From contig DATEDF010000027.1 in assembly GCA_035286465.1 (NCBI GenBank), positions 1 to 24,872 of the forward strand: a DNA stretch of 24,872 nucleotides. Direction: 5' to 3'. The translations under genes and the position numbers were made by a program. Position 1 is the stretch's first letter. Each line of letters starts with the position of its first letter. Below are positions 1 through 8,092 of the stretch, piece by piece. The notes under the pieces were generated by a model. It made no database searches. It was not told the origin of the DNA and saw only the letters and a program-made list of their open reading frames with translations. Source of the DNA: Fen-1231 sp035286465 (GTDB lineage Bacteria > Gemmatimonadota > Gemmatimonadetes > Gemmatimonadales > Gemmatimonadaceae).

Positions 1-102
1 ACGGTCGCCCGGCCCTTCGAATGGCGCTTCACTCGCCGCGACTTGGCCCGCCTCCTGGCGCGGTGCCCCGATTCGGCAACCTCGACGAAGATCGCCGCGT
101 GA
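1..102 (+). CDS. Transposase C-terminal fragment (probably IS630 family), cut by window start
   Basis: Frame 1 is open from the first base to TGA at 100-102 and gives a 33-residue tail. It contains ARPFEWRFTRRDL followed by a Leu/Arg-rich end. A basic, aromatic tail of this type is what I know from the C-termini of IS630-type DDE transposases, which would act in excision and insertion of the element. The catalytic core lies outside the window, so the family call rests on the tail alone. The sequence after the stop looks like an IS end rather than another gene, which agrees with a complete 3' end of an element. It could also be the tail of another transposase family. Confidence 0.55.
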   Translation, partial: TVARPFEWRFTRRDLARLLARCPDSATSTKIAA

Positions 103-137
103 GAATACGTCACCGAACTTCTGTTCCGCTGTACTAG
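1..137 (+). mobile_element. Right end of an insertion sequence abutting the CpsB-type gene
   Basis: The transposase tail is followed by about 35 bp without coding signal, running up to a TA-containing CTAG at 134-137. The next bases are the 3' end of the minus-strand phosphatase gene. The 10-mer CTAGCCGCCG occurs twice in tandem, at 134-143 and 144-153, and the second copy carries the phosphatase stop codon. IS630 elements duplicate TA on insertion, so the junction is probably within the CTAG. The exact inverted repeat cannot be defined without the other end. Confidence 0.45.
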
Positions 138-143
138 CCGCCG

Positions 144-974
144 CTAGCCGCCGAAGAGCCGCTTCCAGAGCGGCTTCCGCGAATCGTCGCCGCGCGTGCC
201 CGCGAGCGGCGGCACCGCCAGCGGCCGTTCTCCCGCGACGAGCCGGGCCGGGTTCGTGCTCGTCAGCAGCGCCGCCTGCGCGGCGAACCCGGCGTCCGCG
301 AGCGCCCGCGCGAAGCGTGCCATGCCGGGCTCGCCGCGCGCGTGATAGTCGCTCGCGACGTAGTCCGCCCACCCGAGTTCGAGGATGCGGCGGGTGTGCG
401 CCGCCGCGGCGCTCCCGTACTCGCCGAAGAGCGACCCCGCGTTGACGGCGAGGTAGGCGCCCGACTCGCGGAAGCGCGCGAGCTCCGCGAGCGGGGCCCC
501 GAGGTTCCAGTACCGCTCGGGGTGCGCCACCACGGGGATCCAGCCCCGGGCGACGAGCGCCGCGAGCGCGAACTCCGCGTTGACCGGCGGGAGCCGGAGC
601 CCCGGATACTCGACCAGCGCGAAGGGCCCGCCCGCGAGGCGGAGCCGCGGGTCGGCGAGGTCCACTTCGGGCACGTCGAGCATCACCTCGACGCCGCGCT
701 CGACCCGGAGCGGCGAGCCCATCCGCTCCGCGTCCGCGTGCACGACGCCCTCGAGCAGCGCCCATCCCGCATCGAGCTCCGCGAGCCGCACGGCGAGCGC
801 CGCGCCGTCGAGCGTGAGCGACCCCGTGAAGTGGGGCGTCGTCACGATCTGCGTGGCGCCCTCCGCGCGGAAGCGCGCCAGCGCCGCCGCGCTGTCCGCG
901 GGCTCCCGCGCCCCGTCATCCACCCCCGGGATGAGGTGGCTATGGAAATCCGTGATCCCGCCCGGGGCGCTCAC
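144..974 (-). CDS. PHP-domain phosphotyrosine phosphatase (CpsB/YwqE type)
   Basis: This is a 276-aa PHP-family metal-dependent phosphatase of the CpsB/YwqE/CapC type. These enzymes dephosphorylate the tyrosine kinase that controls capsule or exopolysaccharide chain length. Metal-ligand motifs are visible: DFHSHLIPGVDDG near residues 9-21 (H11 and H13 as HxH), TTPHF, RGVEV, VAHPERY and ASDYHARG. The longer upstream frame would run deep into the neighbouring gene. I chose GTG at 972-974 because it gives the family-like start VSAPGGITDFHSH and overlaps the upstream stop as GTGA. Coupling to GDP-L-fucose synthase fits surface-polysaccharide biosynthesis. No kinase or glycosyltransferase is in the window. 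The 3' end touches an IS, but the protein ends in a basic LWKRLFGG tail that looks natural. Confidence 0.85.
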   Translation of the reverse strand: MSAPGGITDFHSHLIPGVDDGAREPADSAAALARFRAEGATQIVTTPHFTGSLTLDGAALAVRLAELDAGWALLEGVVHADAERMGSPLRVERGVEVMLDVPEVDLADPRLRLAGGPFALVEYPGLRLPPVNAEFALAALVARGWIPVVAHPERYWNLGAPLAELARFRESGAYLAVNAGSLFGEYGSAAAAHTRRILELGWADYVASDYHARGEPGMARFARALADAGFAAQAALLTSTNPARLVAGERPLAVPPLAGTRGDDSRKPLWKRLFGG

Positions 975-1912
975 GCGCGCGTGGCGTGCGCGCGATACCA
1001 GGCCACGGTCTCGCGCAGCCCCTCGACGAAGGGGGTGCGCGCGCGGAAGGCGAACAGGCGCTCCGCGCGCGAGACGTCGAGGCACCGCCGCGGTTGTCCG
1101 TTGGGCCTCGTCGTGTCCCACGCGATCGTGCCGTCGAAACCCACCGCGCGCGCGACCTCGCCCGCGAGCTCGCGGATCGTGATCTCGCGCCCGCTCCCGA
1201 GGTTCACCGGCTCCGGCCCGTCGAAGCGCTCGCTCGCGAGCACGATCCCCTCGGCGGCGTCGTTCACGAAGAGGAACTCGCGCGTCGGCGTGCCGTCGCC
1301 CCAGAGCGTCACTGCGCGCGCGCCGGCCGCCTGCGCTTCCAGCATCTTCCGGATGAGCGCCGGGATCACGTGCGAGTGCTCGGGATCAAAGTTGTCGCCC
1401 GGGCCGTAGAGGTTCACCGGGAGGAGGTGGATCGCGTTGTAGCCGTACTGCGCGCGGTACGCCTGCGACTGCACCAGGAGCATCTTCTTCGCGAGGCCGT
1501 ACGGCGCGTTCGTCTCCTCGGGGTAGCCGTTCCAGAGGTCGTCCTCCCTGAACGGCACGGGGGTGAACTTGGGGTAAGAGCAGATCGTCCCCACGCCGAC
1601 GTACTTCGCGACGCCCGCCACGCGTGCCTGCTCGAGCGTCTCGATCCCCATGATCACGTTGTCGTAGAAGAAGCGCCCCGGGTTCGCGCGGTTGGCGCCG
1701 ATGCCGCCCACGATCGCGGCGAGGTGAATCACGAGGTCGGGCTTCGCCTCGCGATAGAGGCGCTGCACGGCCGAGCGCTCGCGGAGGTCATACTCGCGCG
1801 CGCGGGGCACGACGACCGTCCGGCACCCGCGCGCCTCCAGCGCGGCGACGACGCGCCGGCCGAGGAAGCCGGCGCCGCCCGTGACGACGACTCGCGCGTG
1901 CGAGAGGTCCAT
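971..1912 (-). CDS. fcl: GDP-L-fucose synthase (SDR epimerase/reductase)
   Basis: This 313-aa cytoplasmic enzyme makes GDP-L-fucose from GDP-4-keto-6-deoxymannose by NADPH-dependent epimerisation and reduction. The Rossmann motif TGGAGFLG is at residues 11-18. Family-specific features are GVGTICSYPK with Ser112 and NAPYGLAKK with the Y138-x3-K142 catalytic pair. Also visible are LLPVNLYGPGDNFDPEHSHV, the substrate-pocket GDGTPTREFLFVNDAA, and NLGSG. Length matches the family (about 310-320 aa). ATG at 1910-1912 places the NAD(P)-binding strand right at the N-terminus. The stop overlaps the GTG of the phosphatase gene by 4 bp, so the two are probably translationally coupled. GDP-mannose 4,6-dehydratase, the preceding enzyme, is not in the window. 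Confidence 0.93.
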   Translation of the reverse strand: MDLSHARVVVTGGAGFLGRRVVAALEARGCRTVVVPRAREYDLRERSAVQRLYREAKPDLVIHLAAIVGGIGANRANPGRFFYDNVIMGIETLEQARVAGVAKYVGVGTICSYPKFTPVPFREDDLWNGYPEETNAPYGLAKKMLLVQSQAYRAQYGYNAIHLLPVNLYGPGDNFDPEHSHVIPALIRKMLEAQAAGARAVTLWGDGTPTREFLFVNDAAEGIVLASERFDGPEPVNLGSGREITIRELAGEVARAVGFDGTIAWDTTRPNGQPRRCLDVSRAERLFAFRARTPFVEGLRETVAWYRAHATRA

Positions 1913-1945
1913 GCCAGCAACTTACGCCCCGGCGCTCCCGCGTCG

Positions 1946-2839
1946 CTACCGCCCGAGCACGTGCCGGAGCGCCCCGTCGAGCGTCGGGTGCTCGAACGCG
2001 AATCCCGCCTGCAGGAGGCGCGCGGGGCGCACGCGCTGGCTCGCCAGGAGCGTCGCGTCGGCCATCTCGCCGAAGAGCGCGCGAAGCGCGAACGCCGGAA
2101 CGGGAACGAACGCGGGGCGGCGCAGCACGCGCGCGAGCGTCGCGGTGAACTCGGCGTTGGTGACCGGCGAGGGCGACACGACGTTCACCGCACCCGCGAG
2201 CAGCCCGGAGTCGAGCGCGACGCGGAACGCCCGCACGAGGTCGCCGAGCGCAATCCAGCTCATCCACTGGCGGCCGTGAGCCAACGGGCCTCCCAGGCCG
2301 AGGCGAAAGGCCGGGAGGAGCCGCGGGAGCGCGCCGCCGGATGGGCTGAGCACGAGTCCCGTGCGGACGTGCACGACGCGCACGCCGGCCGCGCGCGCGG
2401 GGTCCGCGGCGCGCTCCCATTCGCGGGTCACCTCCGCGAGAAAGTCATCGCCCGGCGTGCTCTCCTCCGTGAGCCACTCGTCACCGCGGTCGCCGTAGTA
2501 ACCGATGGCTGACGCACTCACGAGCACGCGGGGCACCGGCGCGAGCCGCGCGATCGTCTGTGCGAGGAGCCGCGTCCCCAGCGTGCGGCTCTCGCGGATC
2601 TCCCGCTTGCGCGCGCGCGTCCAGCGACGCCCGATCGTCGCGCCCGCGAGATGGATGACCGCGTCCGCTCCCGCGAGCCGCCCGGCGTCGAGCCGCCCGG
2701 CCGCGGGGTCCCACCACACGTCGCTCCGCGCGCCGCGCCCGATCGTCACGACCTCGACGCCGTCGCCCCGGAGCGCCGCGGCGAGCGTGCCGCCCAGGAA
2801 TCCGCTCGCGCCCGTGATCGCGACGCGGCGCGGCGTCAC
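1946..2839 (-). CDS. TIGR01777-family NAD-dependent epimerase/dehydratase
   Basis: This is a 297-aa atypical short-chain dehydrogenase (SDR39U1/YfcH type) of unknown substrate. The N-terminus VTPRRVAITGASGFLGGTL holds the nucleotide-binding Rossmann loop. VIHLAGATIGRRWT and SRTLGTRLLA follow, and SASAIGYYGDRG carries the family's YYG signature. Further on are LRTGLVLSP-like and GQWMSWI-type segments (here VRTGLVLSP and GRQWMSWIALGDLVRAF), and a C-terminal DUF1731-like stretch around RPAFVPVPAFALRALFGEMADA. The longer frame would overlap the glycosylase gene. GTG at 2837-2839 gives the expected N-terminus and overlaps the upstream TGA as GTGA. The family is widespread and poorly characterised. 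The pairing with a DNA glycosylase upstream gives no firm functional hint. Confidence 0.88.
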   Translation of the reverse strand: MTPRRVAITGASGFLGGTLAAALRGDGVEVVTIGRGARSDVWWDPAAGRLDAGRLAGADAVIHLAGATIGRRWTRARKREIRESRTLGTRLLAQTIARLAPVPRVLVSASAIGYYGDRGDEWLTEESTPGDDFLAEVTREWERAADPARAAGVRVVHVRTGLVLSPSGGALPRLLPAFRLGLGGPLAHGRQWMSWIALGDLVRAFRVALDSGLLAGAVNVVSPSPVTNAEFTATLARVLRRPAFVPVPAFALRALFGEMADATLLASQRVRPARLLQAGFAFEHPTLDGALRHVLGR

Positions 2840-3453
2840 GCGCGCGCCTTCGGCAGCTCGAGGCTCCGCCAGAGGTACCACGAGGCGATCGTGCGCCAGG
2901 GCGCCCACTTCGCCCCGAGCTTCTGGAGTTTCTCCGGCGTCGGGAGCGCGCGCAGGCGGTAGAGGCGCTGCACCGCCTTCTGGACGCCGAGGTCGAGCTC
3001 CGGGAGCACATCGGGCCGGCCGAGCCGGAACATCAGCACCATCTGCGCGGTCCACCGCCCGATGCCGCGCACGCTCACGAGCGTCGCCATCACGTCGTCG
3101 TCGCTCATCTCGTGGAGGCGCTCGATGGCGATCGTGCGGCGCGCCGCGTGCGCGGCCAGCTCCCTGACGTACTCGCTCTTCCGTCCCGAAAGGCCGGCGG
3201 CGCGGAGTTTCGGATCGGACGTCTTCGCCAACTCGGCGGGCGTGGGCGCGCGTCCGCCGTAGAGGGCGAGGACGCGTTGGTAGATCGTCTGTGCGGCCTT
3301 GCCCGAGAGCTGCTGTCCGATGATGCAGCGGACGACGTAGTCGAAGTGCGTGCCGTCGGTGCGGGGGGCGAGGGCGTACGGCCCGACGCGCGCGATGACG
3401 CGCCCGAGGGCGGGGTCGGCGGCGCGGAGGTGGCGGAGGGCGAGGTGGTGCAC
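2836..3453 (-). CDS. HhH-GPD DNA-3-methyladenine glycosylase (AlkA type)
   Basis: This 205-aa base-excision-repair glycosylase removes alkylated purines. The helix-hairpin-helix with its GPD loop is at about residues 125-160: VSVRGIGRWTAQMVLMF, then LPELDLGVQKAV. Asp154 in PELDLG is the expected catalytic aspartate. FDYVVRCIIGQQLSGKAA (37-54) is the typical helical start of the domain. It is short and lacks the N-terminal domain of E. coli AlkA, as is common for bacterial AlkA-like enzymes. There is no Fe-S cysteine cluster, which argues against an EndoIII/MutY type. The start is GTG at 3451-3453, 17 bp after the DUF2779 stop, and no strong ribosome-binding site is seen. It overlaps the epimerase start by 4 bp. 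Confidence 0.88.
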   Translation of the reverse strand: MHHLALRHLRAADPALGRVIARVGPYALAPRTDGTHFDYVVRCIIGQQLSGKAAQTIYQRVLALYGGRAPTPAELAKTSDPKLRAAGLSGRKSEYVRELAAHAARRTIAIERLHEMSDDDVMATLVSVRGIGRWTAQMVLMFRLGRPDVLPELDLGVQKAVQRLYRLRALPTPEKLQKLGAKWAPWRTIASWYLWRSLELPKARA

Positions 3454-3470
3454 GGGGCGCGTGACGAAAG

Positions 3471-4946
3471 TTACGGCGCGAGCGCCGAGAGTGCCTCCGC
3501 GAGCCTGACCATCGCGAGCGTATCGCGCGCGCAGTAGGCGAGGAGCTGCGCCCGGAGCCGCTCGTGCGCGTCGGGCCCGCCGATCTTCCCCGGCTCGAGC
3601 AGCATCCGCGCGAGGAGCGCCGACGCGACGCCGCCGTCAGCGACCTCGAGGTCGTCGTACGAGAGGCCGGGCACGAGCACCGGGAGCACGCGCTTGAGGC
3701 CGAACCCCCCGCCGAACGCCGGATCGTAGACGTGATCGCGCACGATGGGCAGCAGGTCCTCGACCCGCGCGTGGATCTCGCCGAGCACGTCGCGATACGC
3801 GGGCACGGCGTCGGCGAGGTGCCGGAGGCACTCCTTCTCGAACTTCGCGTTATACGCCACCACAGTGCGCGCGCTCCCGCAGGCGCGCGCGAGCGCCTCC
3901 GCGAGCGCGGGGCGCGGATCGCCGCCCGGTTCCGCCAGCCACTCGTGCGTCGCCTCCGCGCCGCCGCCGGTCACGTGCACGTGGAACTGCACCGGCACCT
4001 GCTCGTGCGGCGCGGCCAGCGGCCAGGCCGGGATCGCGAGCCCGACCGTCTCGAAGTCGAGCCACGCCACCGGCGGCTTGAGTGCGTCGAGCGCCGCGGC
4101 GAGGCCGTCCTCGACGATGCGGCGCCGCTCGCGGACCGCGCGAATCTGGCGCCGCGCCTCCTGGTACCGCGTGGCCATCTCGTCGAGCTGGTCCACCGTC
4201 TCGCGACCTTCGGCGAGGAACTTCTCGACCTGCTTCCAGCGCACCTGGTAGAGCGTGCTCACGTGGTGCTCGGGCCACCGGGGCCAGCAGTGCGCGAAGA
4301 GCGGGCAGGGCGCGGGCTTCCGGCAGGGGCGCACGAGCGCGGCCGCGGGGGGCGTGCCGGCCGCGAGCATCGCGCGCTGGGCCGCGATGTCGCCCGGCAC
4401 GCCGGCCAGGAGCGACGTCACGTCCTTCGTCACCTCCTCGATCACGAAGAGGCGCTCGAGGGCCGGCGCGCGCGCGTCCTTGTTGAGGTGCATCAGGTAG
4501 GCGCGCGGCACCGTGAGCCCGGCCGCGCGCGCGACCCAGAGTTGCATCGCGACGTCGGGGAGGTCGTCGTCGCGGACGCTCGTGGACTGCTTGACCTCGA
4601 TCAGCTCCCAGCCGTCCTTCGCGCGGCGGAGGATGTCCACGCTCGCGACCGCGCCGCCGGCCGCGACGGTCGCCTCGAACACCGCGCTCGCGCCGCTCGC
4701 GAGCGCGCGGGCCGTTTCCTCGAGGCGCTGCTCCATCGCGAAATCCGGCGACCGGACGAGCACCCCGCCCGGAAACCCGGCGCGCGCGCGCTCCTCGACC
4801 GCCATCCCCTGCTCCAGCCGGAACTGCGTCTCGAGGCCGGGCGCGAGTTCCGGAAGGTCGCCCGCGTGCACCTCGTGCCAGAGCAGCCGGTGGCAGGCGA
4901 GCCCCGACAGATACTTCGATTTCGAGATCAGCGGCATCGTGGTCAC
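3471..4946 (-). CDS. DUF2779 protein: Cas4/RecB-like nuclease fused to a DEDD-type exonuclease domain
   Basis: This 491-aa protein has two nuclease-like halves. The N-terminal half resembles Cas4/RecB. It has C18 in LSGLACHRLLW, SVDIL (D104), IEVKQ (E117, K119), and a later cysteine set C208-x5-C214-x5-C220 that could hold an Fe-S cluster with C18. The C-terminal half is the DUF2779 RNase-H-like fold: AWLDFETVGLAIP (D297, E299), VVAYNAKFEKECL (363-373), RVEDLLPIVRDHVY (D397) and LLAYCARDTLAMVRL (D475). Substrate and pathway are unknown; family members are often annotated only as DUF2779. The listed start is GTG at 4944-4946; ATG at 4935-4937 is an equally good alternative. Neighbours include a DNA repair glycosylase. 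No CRISPR array or other cas gene is nearby. Confidence 0.85.
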   Translation of the reverse strand: MTTMPLISKSKYLSGLACHRLLWHEVHAGDLPELAPGLETQFRLEQGMAVEERARAGFPGGVLVRSPDFAMEQRLEETARALASGASAVFEATVAAGGAVASVDILRRAKDGWELIEVKQSTSVRDDDLPDVAMQLWVARAAGLTVPRAYLMHLNKDARAPALERLFVIEEVTKDVTSLLAGVPGDIAAQRAMLAAGTPPAAALVRPCRKPAPCPLFAHCWPRWPEHHVSTLYQVRWKQVEKFLAEGRETVDQLDEMATRYQEARRQIRAVRERRRIVEDGLAAALDALKPPVAWLDFETVGLAIPAWPLAAPHEQVPVQFHVHVTGGGAEATHEWLAEPGGDPRPALAEALARACGSARTVVAYNAKFEKECLRHLADAVPAYRDVLGEIHARVEDLLPIVRDHVYDPAFGGGFGLKRVLPVLVPGLSYDDLEVADGGVASALLARMLLEPGKIGGPDAHERLRAQLLAYCARDTLAMVRLAEALSALAP

Positions 4947-4972
4947 CCGCGCGAGACGCGCCGCGGGCCGGC

Positions 4973-5506
4973 TCAGGGGCGTTTCTTGATCGGTTCGCCT
5001 GGCTTATCCGGTGCGTCCGTCGGAGGGGGCGAAGGCGCTTCCCGCTTCACCAGCGGCACACGTCTCCACACGATCCCTCGCTGGTTCACGAACACGATCT
5101 CCGAGGGGATCACCGGGCGATAGATGAACTCGAAGTCGAGCGGCGCGCTGGTCGCCGAATCGCTGCCGGCGAGATACTGCACGACGTACCGCGTCCCCGC
5201 CCGGTCCACGGACTCCCGCACCTGCGCGATCTCGTGCCGCGTCACGGCGATTGCCTTCTGGCCGACCTGGAAGGTGACGCTGTGTTCCCGCAGTTCGAAC
5301 CGACGGTCCGCGTAGGCGGGAGCATCCGTGCGCCAGACGCCGTGGACCGTCGCGGGCAACGTGTCCGCGACCCGAAGGGGCGAAAGAAGGACGACGACCA
5401 CCAGCGTCGCAACGGACAGCACGAGGACCACGAAGGTCCCGACTCTCCACCGGCGAGCCCGCTTGCCGCGGCGCGCGGGCCCGCTCACTTCCGGGACGCT
5501 GTTCAT
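4973..5506 (-). CDS. Small membrane-anchored protein of unknown function, coupled to the HD-GYP gene
   Basis: This 177-aa protein is not recognised. It has a basic N-terminus (RRGKRARRW) and one transmembrane segment at about residues 26-46 (VGTFVVLVLSVATLVVVVLLS). A roughly 110-residue presumably extracytoplasmic part is rich in beta-type sequence, with VHGVWRTD, FELREHSVTFQVG and EFIYRPVIPSEIVFVNQRG. The C-terminus is proline- and lysine-rich and disordered-looking (PSPPPTDAPDKPGEPIKKRP). ATG at 5504-5506 overlaps the HD-GYP stop as ATGA, so co-translation with the phosphodiesterase is likely and a shared signalling or envelope role is an inference. No enzyme motif is seen. Confidence 0.75.
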   Translation of the reverse strand: MNSVPEVSGPARRGKRARRWRVGTFVVLVLSVATLVVVVLLSPLRVADTLPATVHGVWRTDAPAYADRRFELREHSVTFQVGQKAIAVTRHEIAQVRESVDRAGTRYVVQYLAGSDSATSAPLDFEFIYRPVIPSEIVFVNQRGIVWRRVPLVKREAPSPPPTDAPDKPGEPIKKRP

Positions 5507-7551
5507 GAGGCCGTCACCGTGGCTTCCTGCTGCGCAAGAGTGAAGCGGGCCGAATCCCCTTCGCGCTCCAGAACCCGGAGGAAGACCTCCACCATCTGTG
5601 GGTCGAAGTGCGTGCCGGTCTCGGCCTTGATGAGGTTGACCGCGGCCTCGGTTGACCACCCGACACGATAGGGGCGATCGGAAACGAGCGCGTCGTAGAC
5701 GTCCGAGACGGCCAGCAGACGAGCGAGGAAGGCAATCTCGTTGCCCTTGAGGCCATCCGGATACCCGGTGCCATCCATCTTCTCGTGGTGAGAGCGAACG
5801 ATCGGAATGGCCTCCGCGAACGCGGTGATCGGGGTCAGGATCTGCGCGCCGAGCGCGGGGTGCGACTGCACGAGCGCCAGCTTCTGTGGATCGAGCGGGC
5901 CCGGATAGTCGAGGATGTCGTAGGGGACGCCGATCTTGCCGATGTCGTGCAGCAGCCCGCCCCGGTGGAGCGTGTCCATGTCCTTCTCCGGCAGCGCGAG
6001 GCGATCGGCGATCCGCAGGCTCATGGACGTGACGCGCTCCGAGTGGCCCGCCGTCCAGTGCGAATTGGCGTCCACAGTGCGCGCGAGCGCGGTCAGCGCG
6101 CCGAAGCTCAGCGCGTTCAACCGGACGATGAGCCGCGCATTGGAGAGGCCGACCGTGAGCTGGTCGGCCAGCCGGCGCGCGACCGACAGCCGCTCGTCGG
6201 ACAGGGCCCCGTCGGCGTGCAGCGCGACGAGGCCGACGAGTTCCTCCTGGCTGACGAGAGGAAAGACGGTCGGCGCCCCGTTTCCCGTCGCCGAGAACCA
6301 GCCGAGGTCCACATCGCTCCGGCCCAGCCACCGCCCCCTCGCCGCGCGCAGGCGCGCCTCCGCTCTCGCGGCCGGCCGGTCAACCACTTCGACACCCTCG
6401 ACCGTGTCGGTGGGGCCGCGCACGCGGCGCCACGCATCCTCCGGCCGTTCGCCCGAGACGTAGACGTCCACCGAGGCGCAGCCGATGGCGTCGCGCAGCC
6501 GTCCAGCGGCCGTCGCGGCGACCTCCTCGGCCCGACGCCCCGCCAGCGCCGCTTGGTCAATCGCGCTCGCCGCGGTCATCGTGCGAAAGTGCTGGTTGAT
6601 CTCCCCGGCCATCTGGTTGAACGACGTCGCGAGGTCCCCAAACTCGTCCCGGCTCGACACCGACACGGGGCTGGTGAAGTCGCGCCGGGCGACGCGGCGC
6701 GTGCCCTCGCCAAGCGCCGCGAGCGGGTTCAGGCTCCGCCGCACCTGAAAACTGCTCAGGAAGACGACGAGGCCGAGGAGCGCGATCGTGCTGAGAAGAA
6801 ACGTGAGACGGAAATCCTCGATGGGGCCGAGCACCACGTCGAGGTTCTCCTTCACCTCGACGTGCCACGGCGGCGCCGCGAAGCGATAGGCGAGGAAGAG
6901 GTCCCAGGGGGGGGAGGCCACCTGCTCCACCGATGCCGGCGCGACCTGGCACACGAGGGGGAGCGACACGCCCTCGGCGCGGACGCAGACGCGCGTGTCG
7001 GTCACGCCCACCCGGGCGCGCTCGGGCAAGCCGCGCATAAGGTGAGTCCGGCTCACGGCAGCCCATACCTGCGCGCCGTCTTCGTGCCGAATCACGATCC
7101 AGACGTTCGGCCCAACGCTGTCAACCCGGAGCAGGTGACGGCCGTCGCCGATCCATCGCCGGTCCGCCGGCGAGAGAGTGACATTCGGCGGCGACTCGCC
7201 CCACAGGACCCGGCGCCCCGCGCGATTCACGACCGCGAGCGAGGCGAACGTCGCGCGCAATGCCCGGCCCGCGGCGCTGCCCTCGCGCGGTCCCGCCCCT
7301 CCGCCGCGGAGTTCCAGGGCGGCGTCCGAGATCACGATGTCCGCGCTGTTCAACTGATCCACGAGGCCCATGCCGATGTTCTTCGCCGCCTGTCCGAGCT
7401 GCGCGCGCGCCTGCGCCACGAGCTCGCCCCTCACCTGCACGTAGCCGATCACGAACAGCACCGCGATCGGCACGAGCGCGCTCACCACGAAGAGCAGGGC
7501 GATTCGGCGACCAACCCTGGTCTGGAGCGTCAGCGGCAGGCGGATTCTCAT
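5503..7551 (-). CDS. Membrane HD-GYP cyclic-di-GMP phosphodiesterase with HAMP domain
   Basis: This 682-aa sensor phosphodiesterase is expected to hydrolyse c-di-GMP in response to an extracytoplasmic or GAF-sensed signal. TM1 is at about residues 17-40, a Cache-like periplasmic region follows to about 245, and TM2 is at 249-268. A HAMP domain covers 269-322 (SRDEFGDLATSFNQMAGEI). A GAF-like region covers about 330-475, and the HD-GYP domain 481-665. Catalytic signatures are intact: LLHDIGKIG (H535, D536), SHP (563-565), HHEKMDGTGYPDG (588-600), SDVYDAL and DRPYR. There is no GGDEF or EAL domain and no receiver domain, so it is a one-component sensor. It starts 7 bp after the pilin-like gene and overlaps the 177-aa gene by 4 bp, so an operon controlling pili or matrix production is plausible. 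Confidence 0.93.
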   Translation of the reverse strand: MRIRLPLTLQTRVGRRIALLFVVSALVPIAVLFVIGYVQVRGELVAQARAQLGQAAKNIGMGLVDQLNSADIVISDAALELRGGGAGPREGSAAGRALRATFASLAVVNRAGRRVLWGESPPNVTLSPADRRWIGDGRHLLRVDSVGPNVWIVIRHEDGAQVWAAVSRTHLMRGLPERARVGVTDTRVCVRAEGVSLPLVCQVAPASVEQVASPPWDLFLAYRFAAPPWHVEVKENLDVVLGPIEDFRLTFLLSTIALLGLVVFLSSFQVRRSLNPLAALGEGTRRVARRDFTSPVSVSSRDEFGDLATSFNQMAGEINQHFRTMTAASAIDQAALAGRRAEEVAATAAGRLRDAIGCASVDVYVSGERPEDAWRRVRGPTDTVEGVEVVDRPAARAEARLRAARGRWLGRSDVDLGWFSATGNGAPTVFPLVSQEELVGLVALHADGALSDERLSVARRLADQLTVGLSNARLIVRLNALSFGALTALARTVDANSHWTAGHSERVTSMSLRIADRLALPEKDMDTLHRGGLLHDIGKIGVPYDILDYPGPLDPQKLALVQSHPALGAQILTPITAFAEAIPIVRSHHEKMDGTGYPDGLKGNEIAFLARLLAVSDVYDALVSDRPYRVGWSTEAAVNLIKAETGTHFDPQMVEVFLRVLEREGDSARFTLAQQEATVTAS

Positions 7552-7558
7552 CGCGCGC

Positions 7559-8092
7559 TCAGAACTTGGACGCGAGGCCCAGGTAATCCCCGTCGTTCGC
7601 GCGCACGACGTCGTCCCGGCTCTTGCTCGCCGTGAACGCGGCGGAGGTGTCGCCGTCCGGCCCTATGCTGTAGAGGTCGTACGTCGAGTTGACGGGGACG
7701 AGGAATCGGTCCTTGCGCGCGCCGGGAGGGTTGCCGGGACCCGGGGGGAACTTGTAGTAAACGTAGGGGAAGCCCCACGGATCGAGCATGCCCGTCCGAC
7801 CGATCCCCGCCAGCGTGTCCGGCAGCGAGTCGTGCGCGGCGAGCTCGATCTGCAGGGTGTGCAGGTCGGACATCGCGTGCGCGATCTTCGCCCGCTCCAG
7901 CACGCCGCGGAACCTCGGGACCGCCAGCCCCGCGAGCGCCCCTATCACCGTCGTGACGGCGATCAGCTCGATGATCGTGAACGCGCGTCGCAGCAGGCGC
8001 CTGCGCGCGGCGGTGCCGGGGACATCGGCGAAATCGCCGGTGGCGACGGCAGCGAAGGTCCGCGCAAGTGCGTCACGTGGGAGGATGAGCAT
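7559..8092 (-). CDS. Type IV pilin / GspG-like pseudopilin
   Basis: This 177-aa protein has a class-III prepilin signature: RRA, then FTIIELIAVTTVIGALAGLA (38-57) with Phe at +1 and Glu at +5, followed by a long hydrophobic helix. The C-terminal part resembles GspG/T2SSG pseudopilins: LDPWGFPYVYYKF and then YDLYSIGPDGD. Such proteins are cleaved by PilD and assembled into a type II secretion pseudopilus or type IV pilus. Two points are odd. The residue before the cleavage point is Ala rather than the usual Gly. From the only ATG in frame (8090-8092) the leader would be 37 residues, and no good ribosome-binding site is seen. Nearer start candidates in frame are CTG only. Other pilus or secretion genes are absent from the window. 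Confidence 0.8.
   Translation of the reverse strand: MLILPRDALARTFAAVATGDFADVPGTAARRRLLRRAFTIIELIAVTTVIGALAGLAVPRFRGVLERAKIAHAMSDLHTLQIELAAHDSLPDTLAGIGRTGMLDPWGFPYVYYKFPPGPGNPPGARKDRFLVPVNSTYDLYSIGPDGDTSAAFTASKSRDDVVRANDGDYLGLASKF

Noticed and set aside
342..2512. Long plus-strand open frames opposite the epimerase and phosphatase genes
   Set aside because: Arg/Glu/His/Ala-rich low-quality translations typical of antisense frames in high-GC DNA; the minus-strand genes have clear family motifs.
3471..4946. CRISPR association of the Cas4-like protein
   Set aside because: No direct-repeat/spacer array and no other cas gene in the window; the C-terminal domain marks the DUF2779 family.
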